Source: Longimicrobiales bacterium
GTDB lineage: Bacteria > Gemmatimonadota > Gemmatimonadetes > Longimicrobiales > Gaopeijiaceae
Direction of reading: 5' to 3'
DNA length: 64,000 bases
NCBI GenBank assembly: GCA_951828585.1
Contig: OX639991.1
Span: 2,512,576 to 2,576,575, forward strand
Shown here: one piece after another, positions 25,729 through 33,834 of the stretch
Layout: each line of letters opens with the position of its first letter
Numbering within the stretch: position 1 is the stretch's first letter
The notes under the pieces: generated by a model
Seen by the model: only the letters and a program-made list of their open reading frames with translations
Told to the model about the DNA's origin: nothing
Database searches by the model: none
Made by a program: the position numbers and the translations under genes

Positions 25729-26337
25729 CTACTTCAAAGCCCCGGGATTCGCAAGCAACCTCGCCATTTCGGGCAACCCGATGACTTCTGTTGATTCCCC
25801 CACCAGGTAGCGCTCACTTCCGGCGTAGACTACGAAGGCGCGTTCCGGTGCCAGATCGGCGTACGCACTGTGGAATCCCTTGCCCAGACTCGGCGCAAGA
25901 CCGCGCTTGATCGCGATGGCAAACGGTCGGCGGAATCCGGGGATCTCGAGAACGAGGTCGATTTCGGCTCCTGCCGCTGTCCGGTAGAAGCTGGCCCGGG
26001 TTCGCGGATGCGCCGTGGCCAGCAGATTCTCGATCACGAACCCTTCCCAGCTCGGCCCACCGACCGGATGTCCGGCAAGGGCGTGGAAATCTTCGATGTC
26101 GAGAAGCGCGTGCAGGAGTCCGCTGTCGCGGATGTAGACTTTGGGCGACTTCACCAGCCGCTTGCGAACATTGGCGACGAAGGGCGGAAGCCGTCGCACG
26201 AGAAGGAGACTCGACAGCACGTCCACGTACCGCGTCACCGCGGGAGCGCTGATGGAAAGGCTCCGGGCCAGCCTGGCGATCGTCAGCAGTCCCCCTTGCT
26301 CATGCGCCAGCATCGTCCAGAGGCGTGCGAGGGTCAT
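25729..26337 (-). pseudogene. DUF4143 ATP-binding protein lacking its AAA domain
   Basis: The 202-residue frame matches only the C-terminal half of AAA/DUF4143 proteins. It contains a winged-helix part (LARSLSISAPAVTRYVDVLS), the hallmark VRKRLVKSPKVYIRDSGLLH and a nuclease-like segment (GPSWEGFVIENLLA, SFYRTAAGAEIDLVLE). The ~180-residue N-terminal ATPase with Walker A and B motifs is absent, and the upstream 80 bp contain none of it. The ATG at 26337 is the first in frame. It is most likely a deletion remnant, although a truncated protein could still be made. Confidence 0.72.
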
Positions 26338-26416
26338 AAGTATACCTGTGACTTGCAACGACAAACGGTGAGAATGTCAGCGGAATGATCTCTGGCGGGA
26401 CAGAAGCTTGCCGGAC

Positions 26417-26920
26417 CTATTCGCCGCCGGATGAGCGCCTCGGACCCCGCCGCCGCGGTTCCGCCCGATAGCGCCGACTCGATTCAGGCCGGTCGGTCAA
26501 CAGTCCCGGCAGCTGCCCTTCGGCCTCACGCTGGACGTAGCTCAGCGCAGCACGGGCGAGCCAACCCGAGCGCGATTCCCCTTCGCGCACCGCGGCCTGG
26601 TCCACGATCGCCAGCACCCGTTCCGGCAGGGTGATGTTGACCCGCTTGGCCTTGCCGGAAAGCTTCGCGACATCCGCGCTGACGAAGGCCCACACGCCGT
26701 TCCGGTAGTCCTCGTTGGCCCGGTGCATTTCCAGCGAGGCGCGTTCGGGGATCGGATCGCCGTCCAGGAGCAGTCCTTCGATATGGCCGGCGATGGCCTC
26801 CCGGGCCGACTCAATAGCCTCTTCCAGGGTGTCGCCGGCCGAGAAGCAGCCCGGCAGGTCAGGCACGGTGACCCCGTACCCACTTCCCGTCTCCTTGTGA
26901 ATCACGATTGGAAAGTGCAT
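26417..26920 (-). CDS. HicB-family antitoxin, without HicA
   Basis: This 167-residue protein has the HicB pseudo-RNase-H domain (GYGVTVPDLPGCFSAGDTLE, then EAIESAREAIAGHIEGLL). A ribbon-helix-helix DNA-binding part follows (RVNITLPERVLAIVDQAAVR), then an Arg-rich tail. GGGGAG precedes the ATG at 26920. HicB normally follows hicA, which encodes a ~60-residue RNase. Here the upstream neighbour on the same strand is a propeller gene, 16 bp away, and downstream is the headless DUF4143 gene. No HicA-like frame is visible on either side. Confidence 0.85.
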   Translation of the reverse strand: MHFPIVIHKETGSGYGVTVPDLPGCFSAGDTLEEAIESAREAIAGHIEGLLLDGDPIPERASLEMHRANEDYRNGVWAFVSADVAKLSGKAKRVNITLPERVLAIVDQAAVREGESRSGWLARAALSYVQREAEGQLPGLLTDRPESSRRYRAEPRRRGPRRSSGGE

Positions 26921-26936
26921 CGGCAATTCTCCCCTT

Positions 26937-28163
26937 TCACCATCCCACAAGCTCGTACACCGCCACGCTTTGCACGCCCAGGTCGTCCCTTACCGTGCCC
27001 AGCACCCGTCCTCCGGCCATGTGCAATGGCATGAATCCCTCGGGCGGCTCGAATACGCCGAGCCAGACTCCATCCGGCGCGATCGCCGTGAGCCGCCGCG
27101 GATAGCACGAGGATTGCCAACGGTTCTCCAACCACAACCGGCCTTCGCTGTCGCCCCGGATCCAGCCGAACAGGGGGTAGGTCCGGCTGGGGTCGTAGTC
27201 CCACCTGGCCCAGGTGTCCTCGATCCTTTCCTCGGTTGCGGACGGACCCATGAGGGTGCGGACATGGGTCCGCATGCAGGTGATGAAAGGGTCCCAGTTC
27301 TCCTCGCTCGTCAGGAGCCACTCCGGCTCCCAGCGCATGATCTGCCGCACCGTTCCATCGGTACGTCGCCACACGAGTTGGGGCACGTCGCTGCGCCCGT
27401 ACACGAATTCGCCACCCGCGGCGCCGACCCTGCCCACGTGTTCCATATGCCCGGAGGACTCCTTGCTCGAAGACGCGATCCAGTCGTAGCGGGCGACGGT
27501 TTCCGCGACCTGGGTCGAGAGGTCGTACAGGACCATGTGGCCGGACCGCCACGGCTCGGCGAAAGCGCGATAGTCCGTTGGTGCGTTGGAACTGACGACC
27601 GAAGCCATCAGAATCCGACCGTCGTCGCCGATGGCCTTCGGCACCGCACGAGCAACGGCATCTCCCGGCGGAGGCCGTGCATTTTGCGCCACGGCCCCGC
27701 CCGCGAAGAGGGTCAGGAGCATCGTCCAATCGTCTGCGACCAGCAGCGTGTCCGCGCCGCCGGCGGTGAGGGCAATGCCGCCGAACTGGCTGATCTCGCC
27801 CGGCCCATCGCCCTGGCGCGCCAGCACATTCCGGAAGGCGCCGTCCGGACCGAGGAGGATGATCTCGCGGTTGCCCCAGTCGAATACGGCGGCGCTGCCG
27901 TCGGGGTAAAGGACCGCGCCGCCGATGCTTGCGAACTGGTAGTCGTCGGGGCCGGTGCCGTGGGTGTACAGGGGTTCGTCGGCGAGGGTGAGGGTGGGGA
28001 CGGACGGGGTTCCCGCGTACTCCACGATGCGTATGCCTGCGCTGTCGCGGATCTGTACTTCGGCGCCGACGTGTGATTCAGCCGCCTCGTCGCACCCGGG
28101 GAGCAACAGCGCGCAAAGCGAGGCGAGTCGGATTCCTGTTGGGAGGGCCTGGGCAGCGTTCAA
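26937..28163 (-). CDS. Six-bladed beta-propeller lipoprotein (propeller locus 8)
   Basis: This 408-residue protein starts at a TTG, one base after the upstream propeller's stop codon. It has a lipobox (ALLLPGC) and the family opening VQIRDSAGIRIVEYAGTPSV. Blade motifs are YPDGSAAVFDWGNREIILLG, ARQGDGPGEISQFGG and RRTDGTVRQIMRWEPEW, with the closing DDLGVQSVAVYELVGW. The reading frame is complete. The signal-peptide residues follow directly on the TTG and no ATG is available, which decides the start. It forms a translational tandem with locus 9 and is close to locus 10 in sequence (AEVQIRDSAGIRIVEYAGTP is shared). Confidence 0.85.
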   Translation of the reverse strand: MNAAQALPTGIRLASLCALLLPGCDEAAESHVGAEVQIRDSAGIRIVEYAGTPSVPTLTLADEPLYTHGTGPDDYQFASIGGAVLYPDGSAAVFDWGNREIILLGPDGAFRNVLARQGDGPGEISQFGGIALTAGGADTLLVADDWTMLLTLFAGGAVAQNARPPPGDAVARAVPKAIGDDGRILMASVVSSNAPTDYRAFAEPWRSGHMVLYDLSTQVAETVARYDWIASSSKESSGHMEHVGRVGAAGGEFVYGRSDVPQLVWRRTDGTVRQIMRWEPEWLLTSEENWDPFITCMRTHVRTLMGPSATEERIEDTWARWDYDPSRTYPLFGWIRGDSEGRLWLENRWQSSCYPRRLTAIAPDGVWLGVFEPPEGFMPLHMAGGRVLGTVRDDLGVQSVAVYELVGW

Positions 28164-28164
28164 G

Positions 28165-29382
28165 TCAGTTCGCTTCCACCAGCTCGTACACCGCCACGCT
28201 CTCCACGCCCATCTCGTCCGTCATGATGCCCAACACCCGTCCCCAACCGACATCCAGAATGCGAAGTCCCGGCGGCGCGTCCACCATCCCCAGCCACTCT
28301 CCATCCCGGGAAATCACGGTATAGGGAGAGATGCCCTCGCCCGGGACGCCCGGCATGGAAGTGGGGAGCCAGACCCGGCCTTCCGCATCGGCGAATGGGG
28401 ACTTGAAATGCTCAACGGGATTGCTCAGATCCGCCTCGTACCTGGCCATGCTCCGCCTGGTGTTGCTTTCAACCTCCTCCTCCGAGGCTCCGGGATTCGC
28501 GAAACGGATCCTGTCCCGGAGGATCGGCTCGATCGCCTCCAGGTCTTCCTCGGTCAGGTACCGGGGCTCGAGCTGCCAGCGCGCGATCTGTCTCACCGTG
28601 CCGTCGGCCAGGTGCCAGACGACCTCGGGGATGTCCGTCCGCACGTAGACGAACTGTCCGCCCGAGACGAAGACGCGTCCCGTGCCGGGAACGGGGTTCG
28701 ACTCTCCCGGCACGTACTGGTAGGACGCGACCGTGTCGACCGCCCCGGTCTCCGGATCGTACCGGGCCATGTGCCCGAAGAGCCATTCCTCTTCGAACCC
28801 GGGCAGGAACGAACTGGTGGCGACAAGGAACCTGCCGGCGTCGCCGACTCCCTCCGGCCAGAGCGATGTGGCGCGCCGGAGGTCCAGGATGGATGTCGTG
28901 TGGGCAAGGGAACCGTTCACGAAAAGCGAGGACCGGGTCTGACCGAGATCCAAGACGGCAATGCTGTCCTGGCCCACCCTAAACATCGAAGTCACCAATC
29001 GGCTCACTTCGCCGGGCCCTTCGCCGGCGGGCGCGAGCACCGAGTGGAAGGTGCCGTCGGGGTTGAGGCGCACGACCTCCGAAGTGCCGCCATCGAAGAT
29101 CACCGCGCTCCCGTCGCCGAGCAGGATGCCCCTCCAGATGCGCGCGAACGTGTAGTCATCCGGGTCGTTCCCGTGGCGGTACAGCGGTTCCGGCGCGAAG
29201 GAGAAGGGGGGCTCGGCATCGGGTGCGCCCGTGTGTTGCACGATCCGCACCCCGGCGCTGTCTGTGACGACCGCGTCCGCAATTTGGGTGGTGTCGCCGC
29301 CGCAGGCGAAGAGGGCCAGTGTCGGCACGGCCAGGATGGAGCGGTGGGGACTGTGGTTGGGGGATGCAATGGGGTTGGTCAT
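28165..29382 (-). CDS. Six-bladed beta-propeller lipoprotein (propeller locus 9)
   Basis: This 405-residue protein uses the ATG at 29382 behind AAGGAG; a start 11 codons upstream is less likely. It has a lipobox (TLALFAC), the opening VVTDSAGVRIVQHTGAPDAE, blades GDGSAVIFDGGTSEVVRLNP and APAGEGPGEVSRL, and HLADGTVRQIARWQ. A long helical insert follows (EEDLEAIEPILRDRIRF, then ASEEEVESNTRRSMARYEAD). The closing strand is MGVESVAVYELVEAN. It is complete and is followed by locus 8 with one base between stop and start. IS1380 copy 1 lies 42 bp upstream, so its own promoter may have been displaced. Confidence 0.87.
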   Translation of the reverse strand: MTNPIASPNHSPHRSILAVPTLALFACGGDTTQIADAVVTDSAGVRIVQHTGAPDAEPPFSFAPEPLYRHGNDPDDYTFARIWRGILLGDGSAVIFDGGTSEVVRLNPDGTFHSVLAPAGEGPGEVSRLVTSMFRVGQDSIAVLDLGQTRSSLFVNGSLAHTTSILDLRRATSLWPEGVGDAGRFLVATSSFLPGFEEEWLFGHMARYDPETGAVDTVASYQYVPGESNPVPGTGRVFVSGGQFVYVRTDIPEVVWHLADGTVRQIARWQLEPRYLTEEDLEAIEPILRDRIRFANPGASEEEVESNTRRSMARYEADLSNPVEHFKSPFADAEGRVWLPTSMPGVPGEGISPYTVISRDGEWLGMVDAPPGLRILDVGWGRVLGIMTDEMGVESVAVYELVEAN

Positions 29383-29424
29383 CGGGTGCTCCTTGGCGTG
29401 GTGTGCATAGTACACACTCTTGAT

Positions 29425-31194
29425 CCCCCCTTATTCACGAATGGCCGGGAGGCGAGGCGACGTGAGGCGGCAAGTGCTTTAGATTCAGAGTGTTAGAAGG
29501 ATCGCGAGCACCTGCCAGCCATCACGTCGGGGGTGAAGATAATGGATGCGCCGTTCAGCTTCAACAGGTCGATCAGGATTGGGTCCGGCCGGGACCGGAT
29601 CACGGGGGATTCGGGGGCTCTGACGGGGCGCGAGCTGCTGCGGCGCAGCAGGGTGGCGCGGTTTCTGGCGGAGGGGCTGCCGGACAAGCGGGACGGGCGC
29701 CGGATCCGGCATTCTCAGAGGCGGCTGGCGCGGACGCTTCTGCTGCTGGCGGGGCAGGGCCGCCGGGACCATGGCGACGCGACGGAGCTGCGCGACGATC
29801 CGGCGCTGCGGCTGGCCACCGGCGACCGGGCGGGCACGGCTCCGCTGGGCGAGGGCGGGTGCCTGCCCTCGCAGCCGACGCTGTCGCGGCGGGTGGCGGC
29901 GTGGTCGGCGAAGGAGGGCGTCGAGGTGCTGCGCGAGGGGTTGCAGCGGCTGGCGGGGTGGCGGCTGAAGGCGATGGGCGGCCGGCGGCGTCCGAAGACG
30001 CTGGTGATCGACATCGACAGCCTGCCGGTCGAGGTCCATGGGGAACAGCCGGGCAGCGCGTGGAACGGCTACTATCACCGGCGCGTGTATCATCCGATCG
30101 TGGCGGCGGCGGGGGAGACGGGCGACATCCTGGATCTGCGGCTGCGCGAGGGGCAGGTGCACACGGCGGACGGCGGGCTGGAGTTCGTCCTCGAGGTGCT
30201 GGAGCGGGCGGAGCGGCATCTGTGCGGGAAGGCAGCGGTGCGCTTCGACGCGGGATATCCCGGCGAGCCGCTGATGGCGGCGCTGGAGGAGCGGGGCACG
30301 CACTACGTGGCCCGGGTGCGCAACAACGCCGTGCTGAAGCGCCTGGCGCTGCCGGCCATGGACGCCGTGGTCTGGGATGCGCTGAACAACGGGGCGCCCG
30401 GCGGCGAGCCCCGCACCTGGGTTTGCGAGTCGTCCTACCGGGCCGGGTCGTGGTCCCGTTCCCGCCGGGTCGTGCAGGTCGTCGTCGAGCGGCCGGGCGA
30501 ACTCATCCCGCGCTGCTTCTGGCTGCTGACCTCGATGCCGTCGGAGGAGATGTCCGGCGAGGACCTCCTGGCGCTGTACCGCAAGCGCGCCCGTGGCGGA
30601 GGGCCACCTGGGCGAGCTGATGAGCGTCGTCTCCCCGGCCCTGTCGTCCACGTCGCGCCGCAAGAGCCACTACCGGGGCAAGAAGATCGCGAAGCGCGAG
30701 AAGGGTGTGGACCCCTTCGCGTGCAACCAGGTGCGCCTGCTGCTCGCCGGCTTCGGCTACCAGATCATGCACGTCCAGCGCGCCGTGCTGGAGCGCATGA
30801 CCGGAACCGGCTGGAGCCTGCGGCGTCTCGCGGACCGCGTGCTCCGCACCCCGGCGCGCTTCACCGTATCGGGCCGCCGGATTACGATGACCATCGGAGG
30901 CGCGTCGGCGCACTGGCGCATGCTCGCCCGCGGGCTCGCGACCCTGCACGGGCCCTCCGGATAGCGCGGGCGCCGCCAGGCGCCGAACCCTTTCCCGGCC
31001 CCGGCGGCCGCAAGGACGCCGAGGTGTCTCCAAGCGCCGGAAACCGGCTCGGTTCGGTCGAACAAACTAACCTTTTCGGACTCGAAACGCCTGTTTTTTG
31101 CCCCCGGAACCGCCCCCGACCCGCCATCGGGGTTGTGAGAGGCCTCTCAGCCCCCTACCTTGCCCTCGACTCGCGAATTCATGAATAAGGCAGG
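29425..31194 (+). mobile_element. IS1380-family insertion sequence, copy 1 (1,770 bp, transposase frameshifted)
   Basis: The ends are CCCCCCTTATTCACGAAT and, at the right, ATTCATGAATAAGGCAGG, giving imperfect inverted repeats. The element is flanked by a 5-bp target duplication TTGAT (29420-29424 and 31195-31199). It is nearly identical to copy 2 at 58776-60544 but one base longer, owing to an insertion in the transposase gene. The ends were fixed by aligning the two copies. Confidence 0.93.
29533..30964 (+). pseudogene. IS1380 transposase, frameshifted
   Basis: The frame matches the intact copy up to TGAGGAC...YRKR near 30588. Here the sequence reads CGCGCCCGTGGCGG instead of CGCGGCAAGGCGG, one base longer. 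The frame then leaves the family sequence; the proper continuation (AEGHLGELMSVVSPALSST to LATLHGPSG) is in another frame ending at 30964. The lost part includes the C-terminal end of the DDE core (Glu region), so this copy should be inactive, although it could be mobilised by copy 2. Confidence 0.9.
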
Positions 31195-31321
31195 TTGATC
31201 CAGACCGATACAGCCCGGAACCCGGATTCTGCAAGTTGGTCGGTGCAGGGAGGGGGGAGCCTGCCGCGCATCCGTGACGACCCTCTTCTTCACCCCTGCG
31301 ACAAAGGATTATCGTAGGGGT

Positions 31322-31450
31322 ATGACCAACCTTCCCGTTCTGGCTACCGACCCCGCCCTTCCCGCCATCCTGGACCGGGCCGGACCTTTCGCCCGCTTGG
31401 GCGATCCCCACACCCGGCTCGCCTATACTCGTTGGGTCCACCGTTTCTGA
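31322..31450 (+). CDS. Small ORF (42 aa) before a nucleotidyltransferase gene
   Basis: An ATG at 31322, behind TAGGGGT, opens a 42-residue frame ending RLAYTRWVHRF. It stops one base before the ATG of the nucleotidyltransferase, so it is positioned for translational coupling. It contains LPVLATDPALPAILDRAGPF and several Arg/His residues. I recognise no family. It could be a leader, a small antitoxin-like partner, or the tail of a lost antitoxin gene cut by IS1380, whose end is only 127 bp upstream. Confidence 0.4.
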   Translation: MTNLPVLATDPALPAILDRAGPFARLGDPHTRLAYTRWVHRF

Positions 31451-31451
31451 C

Positions 31452-32177
31452 ATGGCCGAGCTCGAACTTCCCCGCGGCCCGCGCGAACTCTTTTGCGCCA
31501 TCCATAAGCCTCTCGGTCGGGCGTTCGGCGGCGAGGAGAACATCCGCTTCGGCGGAGGCACCGCTTTGGCCGCGCGCTGGTCGCACCGCCACAGCGTTGA
31601 CGTGGACCTCTTTGTCGGGGACGACCCCTACCGCCACTTTCACTGGAACACCGGCGGCCGCTTCATCCTCGACCTCACCACGGACCACCCCGTCGAGCGC
31701 ATGGAAATCCTCCGCCAAGGTGCTACGGTCACCTTCCCTGAACGGCCCGGACACGTCAGCATCGTCCCCGCCCGTGGCCTTCCCCACGATCCCCGCTCCA
31801 CCGATACCCCCCGGGGCTCCCGGATGCCTTTCGAGACCACCGCTGAGATCCTCAGCAAGAAGCTCCTCTACCGCATGGCCGAACAGCAGAGCATCGTTTC
31901 GCAAGACCTTTACGATCTCGCCTTCGCACTGAACGGCGACCCCAGCTCACTCCGCACCGCACTCGCCGAGGTCCGGCCCGAGGAGCTACGCCGAATCCTT
32001 ATTGCTTTCGACGACCACACCGCTGCCGGGCGCCCACTCACCACCCTCATCGATCCCTCCGATCCGCAACTGGAGAAGGATGCTCCCGGCATCATCCGCG
32101 AGCTGATCCAACGCGAATCCCGCCAGCGACCGCCCCCGGGCCCCGAACGCGGACCCACTTCTTACCCCTCTCGCTGA
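31452..32177 (+). CDS. AbiEii-like nucleotidyltransferase
   Basis: This 241-residue protein carries the nucleotidyltransferase motif GGGTALAARW (residues 34-43) followed by HRHSVDVDLFV, with Asp50 and Asp52 as the expected metal ligands. Further AbiEii features are the TTAEILSKKLLYRMAEQQSI helix and SQDLYDLAFAL. In this class the enzyme transfers nucleotides, for example to tRNA or protein, and acts as a toxin opposed by a partner. No AbiEi-like winged-helix gene is adjacent; its neighbours are a 42-residue ORF (1 bp before) and an unknown 222-residue protein (13 bp after). The active site looks intact. Confidence 0.8.
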   Translation: MAELELPRGPRELFCAIHKPLGRAFGGEENIRFGGGTALAARWSHRHSVDVDLFVGDDPYRHFHWNTGGRFILDLTTDHPVERMEILRQGATVTFPERPGHVSIVPARGLPHDPRSTDTPRGSRMPFETTAEILSKKLLYRMAEQQSIVSQDLYDLAFALNGDPSSLRTALAEVRPEELRRILIAFDDHTAAGRPLTTLIDPSDPQLEKDAPGIIRELIQRESRQRPPPGPERGPTSYPSR

Positions 32178-32190
32178 GGCCGCTCCCATC

Positions 32191-32859
32191 ATGCTCGACT
32201 ACGACCTGGTCCGGACCTACTACTACGACCCTCCCGCCACCCGTCCTGACCGTGTTCCCACCGACGAGGAGTTGATCGCCCGCTACGAGCGACGCCGCTA
32301 CGACGACTGCATCCTTCGCGGCGGCGATCCCAAAGCCGAAGGCCTTGGCCCGCACGGTTCCATGATCGGCGGCACGGGGAAGCCGACCACCATCCACCAC
32401 ACCGACCCGGTAAACACCACCCTTCTTGACCCTCTACCGCTTTCCTGGTGGGACTATCCGCGCGCACAACTCCGCATCCTCCCACCAGGCGGCATCCCGG
32501 CGGCCCACGGCTACCTTGCCGATCTCTCCGGCGCTCACCTCGCGGGCGTTCTCAACCGCCCCAGCGGCCCACGCCTTGCCCAGCTCTTCCGCTCGCCCGA
32601 CCTCCTGGATGGCGATCGCGCCATCCTTGCGCACCTCTTCGGCGCCATCACGGCTCCGCGCTTCTACCGCCTTCGCACAGACGGCGCCGTCTCGCTATAC
32701 GAGATAGCCCGCGCACTCTACACCACCCGTACCCGGCGCGCCGACCTCGTCCGGTGGATCAACCGCTTCGCCCGGCGGCCTTTCACGGTGGCCGGCACCC
32801 CGACTACCACCCCACCAGCTCATACACCGCCACGCTCTCCACATCCATCTCATCCTTGA
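32191..32859 (+). CDS. Unknown protein downstream of the nucleotidyltransferase
   Basis: I do not recognise this 222-residue protein. It is soluble, rich in Arg and Pro, and contains LDYDLVRTYYYDPPATRP, PTTIHHTDPVNTTLLDPLPL and ADLSGAHLAGVLNRPSGPRL, then a helical C-terminus with SLYEIARALYTTRTRRADLV. It starts 13 bp after the nucleotidyltransferase stop, suggesting one operon. The last ~18 residues (TPTTTPPAHTPPRSPHPSHP) are antisense to the 3' end of the propeller on the other strand. The original C-terminus has probably been replaced. It may be the partner of the nucleotidyltransferase; this is inference. Confidence 0.55.
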   Translation: MLDYDLVRTYYYDPPATRPDRVPTDEELIARYERRRYDDCILRGGDPKAEGLGPHGSMIGGTGKPTTIHHTDPVNTTLLDPLPLSWWDYPRAQLRILPPGGIPAAHGYLADLSGAHLAGVLNRPSGPRLAQLFRSPDLLDGDRAILAHLFGAITAPRFYRLRTDGAVSLYEIARALYTTRTRRADLVRWINRFARRPFTVAGTPTTTPPAHTPPRSPHPSHP

Positions 32860-33830
32860 CCGCCACCAGGGCGTGCTCCCCGGCGACACTCAGGAGATCG
32901 AACCCGTCCGGGGGCTCGAAGACGCCCAACCAGGTACCATCGGGGCCGATTACGGTGAAGCGATTCCGGTTGTAGCAGTGGGCCTGCCAGTGCCATAGCC
33001 ATGCACGGCCTTCGTAGTCCCCGACGATCGTGGCAAAGAGCGGCTCGGGTTCGTCAAAGTTGAATCGCCAGCGCGCCAGATCCGCTTCGATCATGGCCTG
33101 GGGCCTGTCCGTGAGCGAAGCGCGCCGGCACGCCAGGAACCGAGCGCGGCCCTCTTCGGTGGGAGTCGAACGACGCGACCGTATCCGCCAGTCGCGTCTC
33201 CAGGTCGAATCGGACCATGTAGCCGGGTTTCCACGGCTCGTCGAAGCCGCGGGTTGAGGACGCACCCGACGACATGAGAACCTGGCTGGCCGCGTCGAGG
33301 CCGTGGGCATCCAGCTCGACCCGGTCCGCGGCATTGGGCATGCTGGCGCTGCGGACGACGGTGCTGCCAGCGAACAGGGTCAGCCTTCGGTGGCCCGGGT
33401 CCTCGACCAGAAGGGTGTCGAACCTGCCGGCGTACAGGTTGACGGTCCACCCGATTTCCCCCGGGCCCTCGCCCGCTCGGGCAAGCAGTTTGTGACGGGT
33501 GCCGTGGTGACTTGCCAGGACGATCTCGTTGTTTCCCGAATCGTATGTCACAGCGTTGCCGTTGGGGTACAGCACTCCCCCCATCCAGCGATCGATTCTT
33601 GAAAAGCGGTAGTCGCCGGGCCGGGTTCCGTGGGTGTAGACCGGCTTGTCGGCCAGGGTGAGGGTAGGGACCGACGGGGTTCCCGCGTATTCGACGATGC
33701 GTATGCCTGCGCTATCCCGGATCTGGACTTCGGCACCGCTTGTGGGCGCGGGCGTGTCACCGCACCCGCTCAGGGTCAGTGCGAGCAGTGGAGCGAGGCT
33801 GGGACCACGACGAGTTGAGCGGGCAGTCAT
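32804..33830 (-). pseudogene. Six-bladed beta-propeller lipoprotein, frameshifted with deletion (propeller locus 10)
   Basis: The ATG at 33830 lies 4 bp after the locus 11 stop. It gives a lipobox (LTLSGC), VQIRDSAGIRIVEYAGTPSV and LLARAGEGPGEIGWTVN up to LADTVASFDS. Near 33165 the frame changes, and the family sequence resumes as RARFLACRRASLTDRPQAMI and EPLFATIVGDYEGRAWLWHW, ending VESVAVYELVGW at 32804. Compared with loci 8 and 11, about 65 residues are missing at this point, covering the GEFLYGR and DGTVRQI blade. A deletion that is not a multiple of three explains both defects. Confidence 0.8.
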
Positions 33831-33834
33831 CCGG

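Noticed and set aside
4377-33830. General sequencing error as the cause of the many frameshifts
   Set aside because: Long core genes in the same window (Bat operon, tkt, leuS, ABC exporter) have no frameshift, and several lesions include deletions of tens to hundreds of residues; still, single-base cases need read support.
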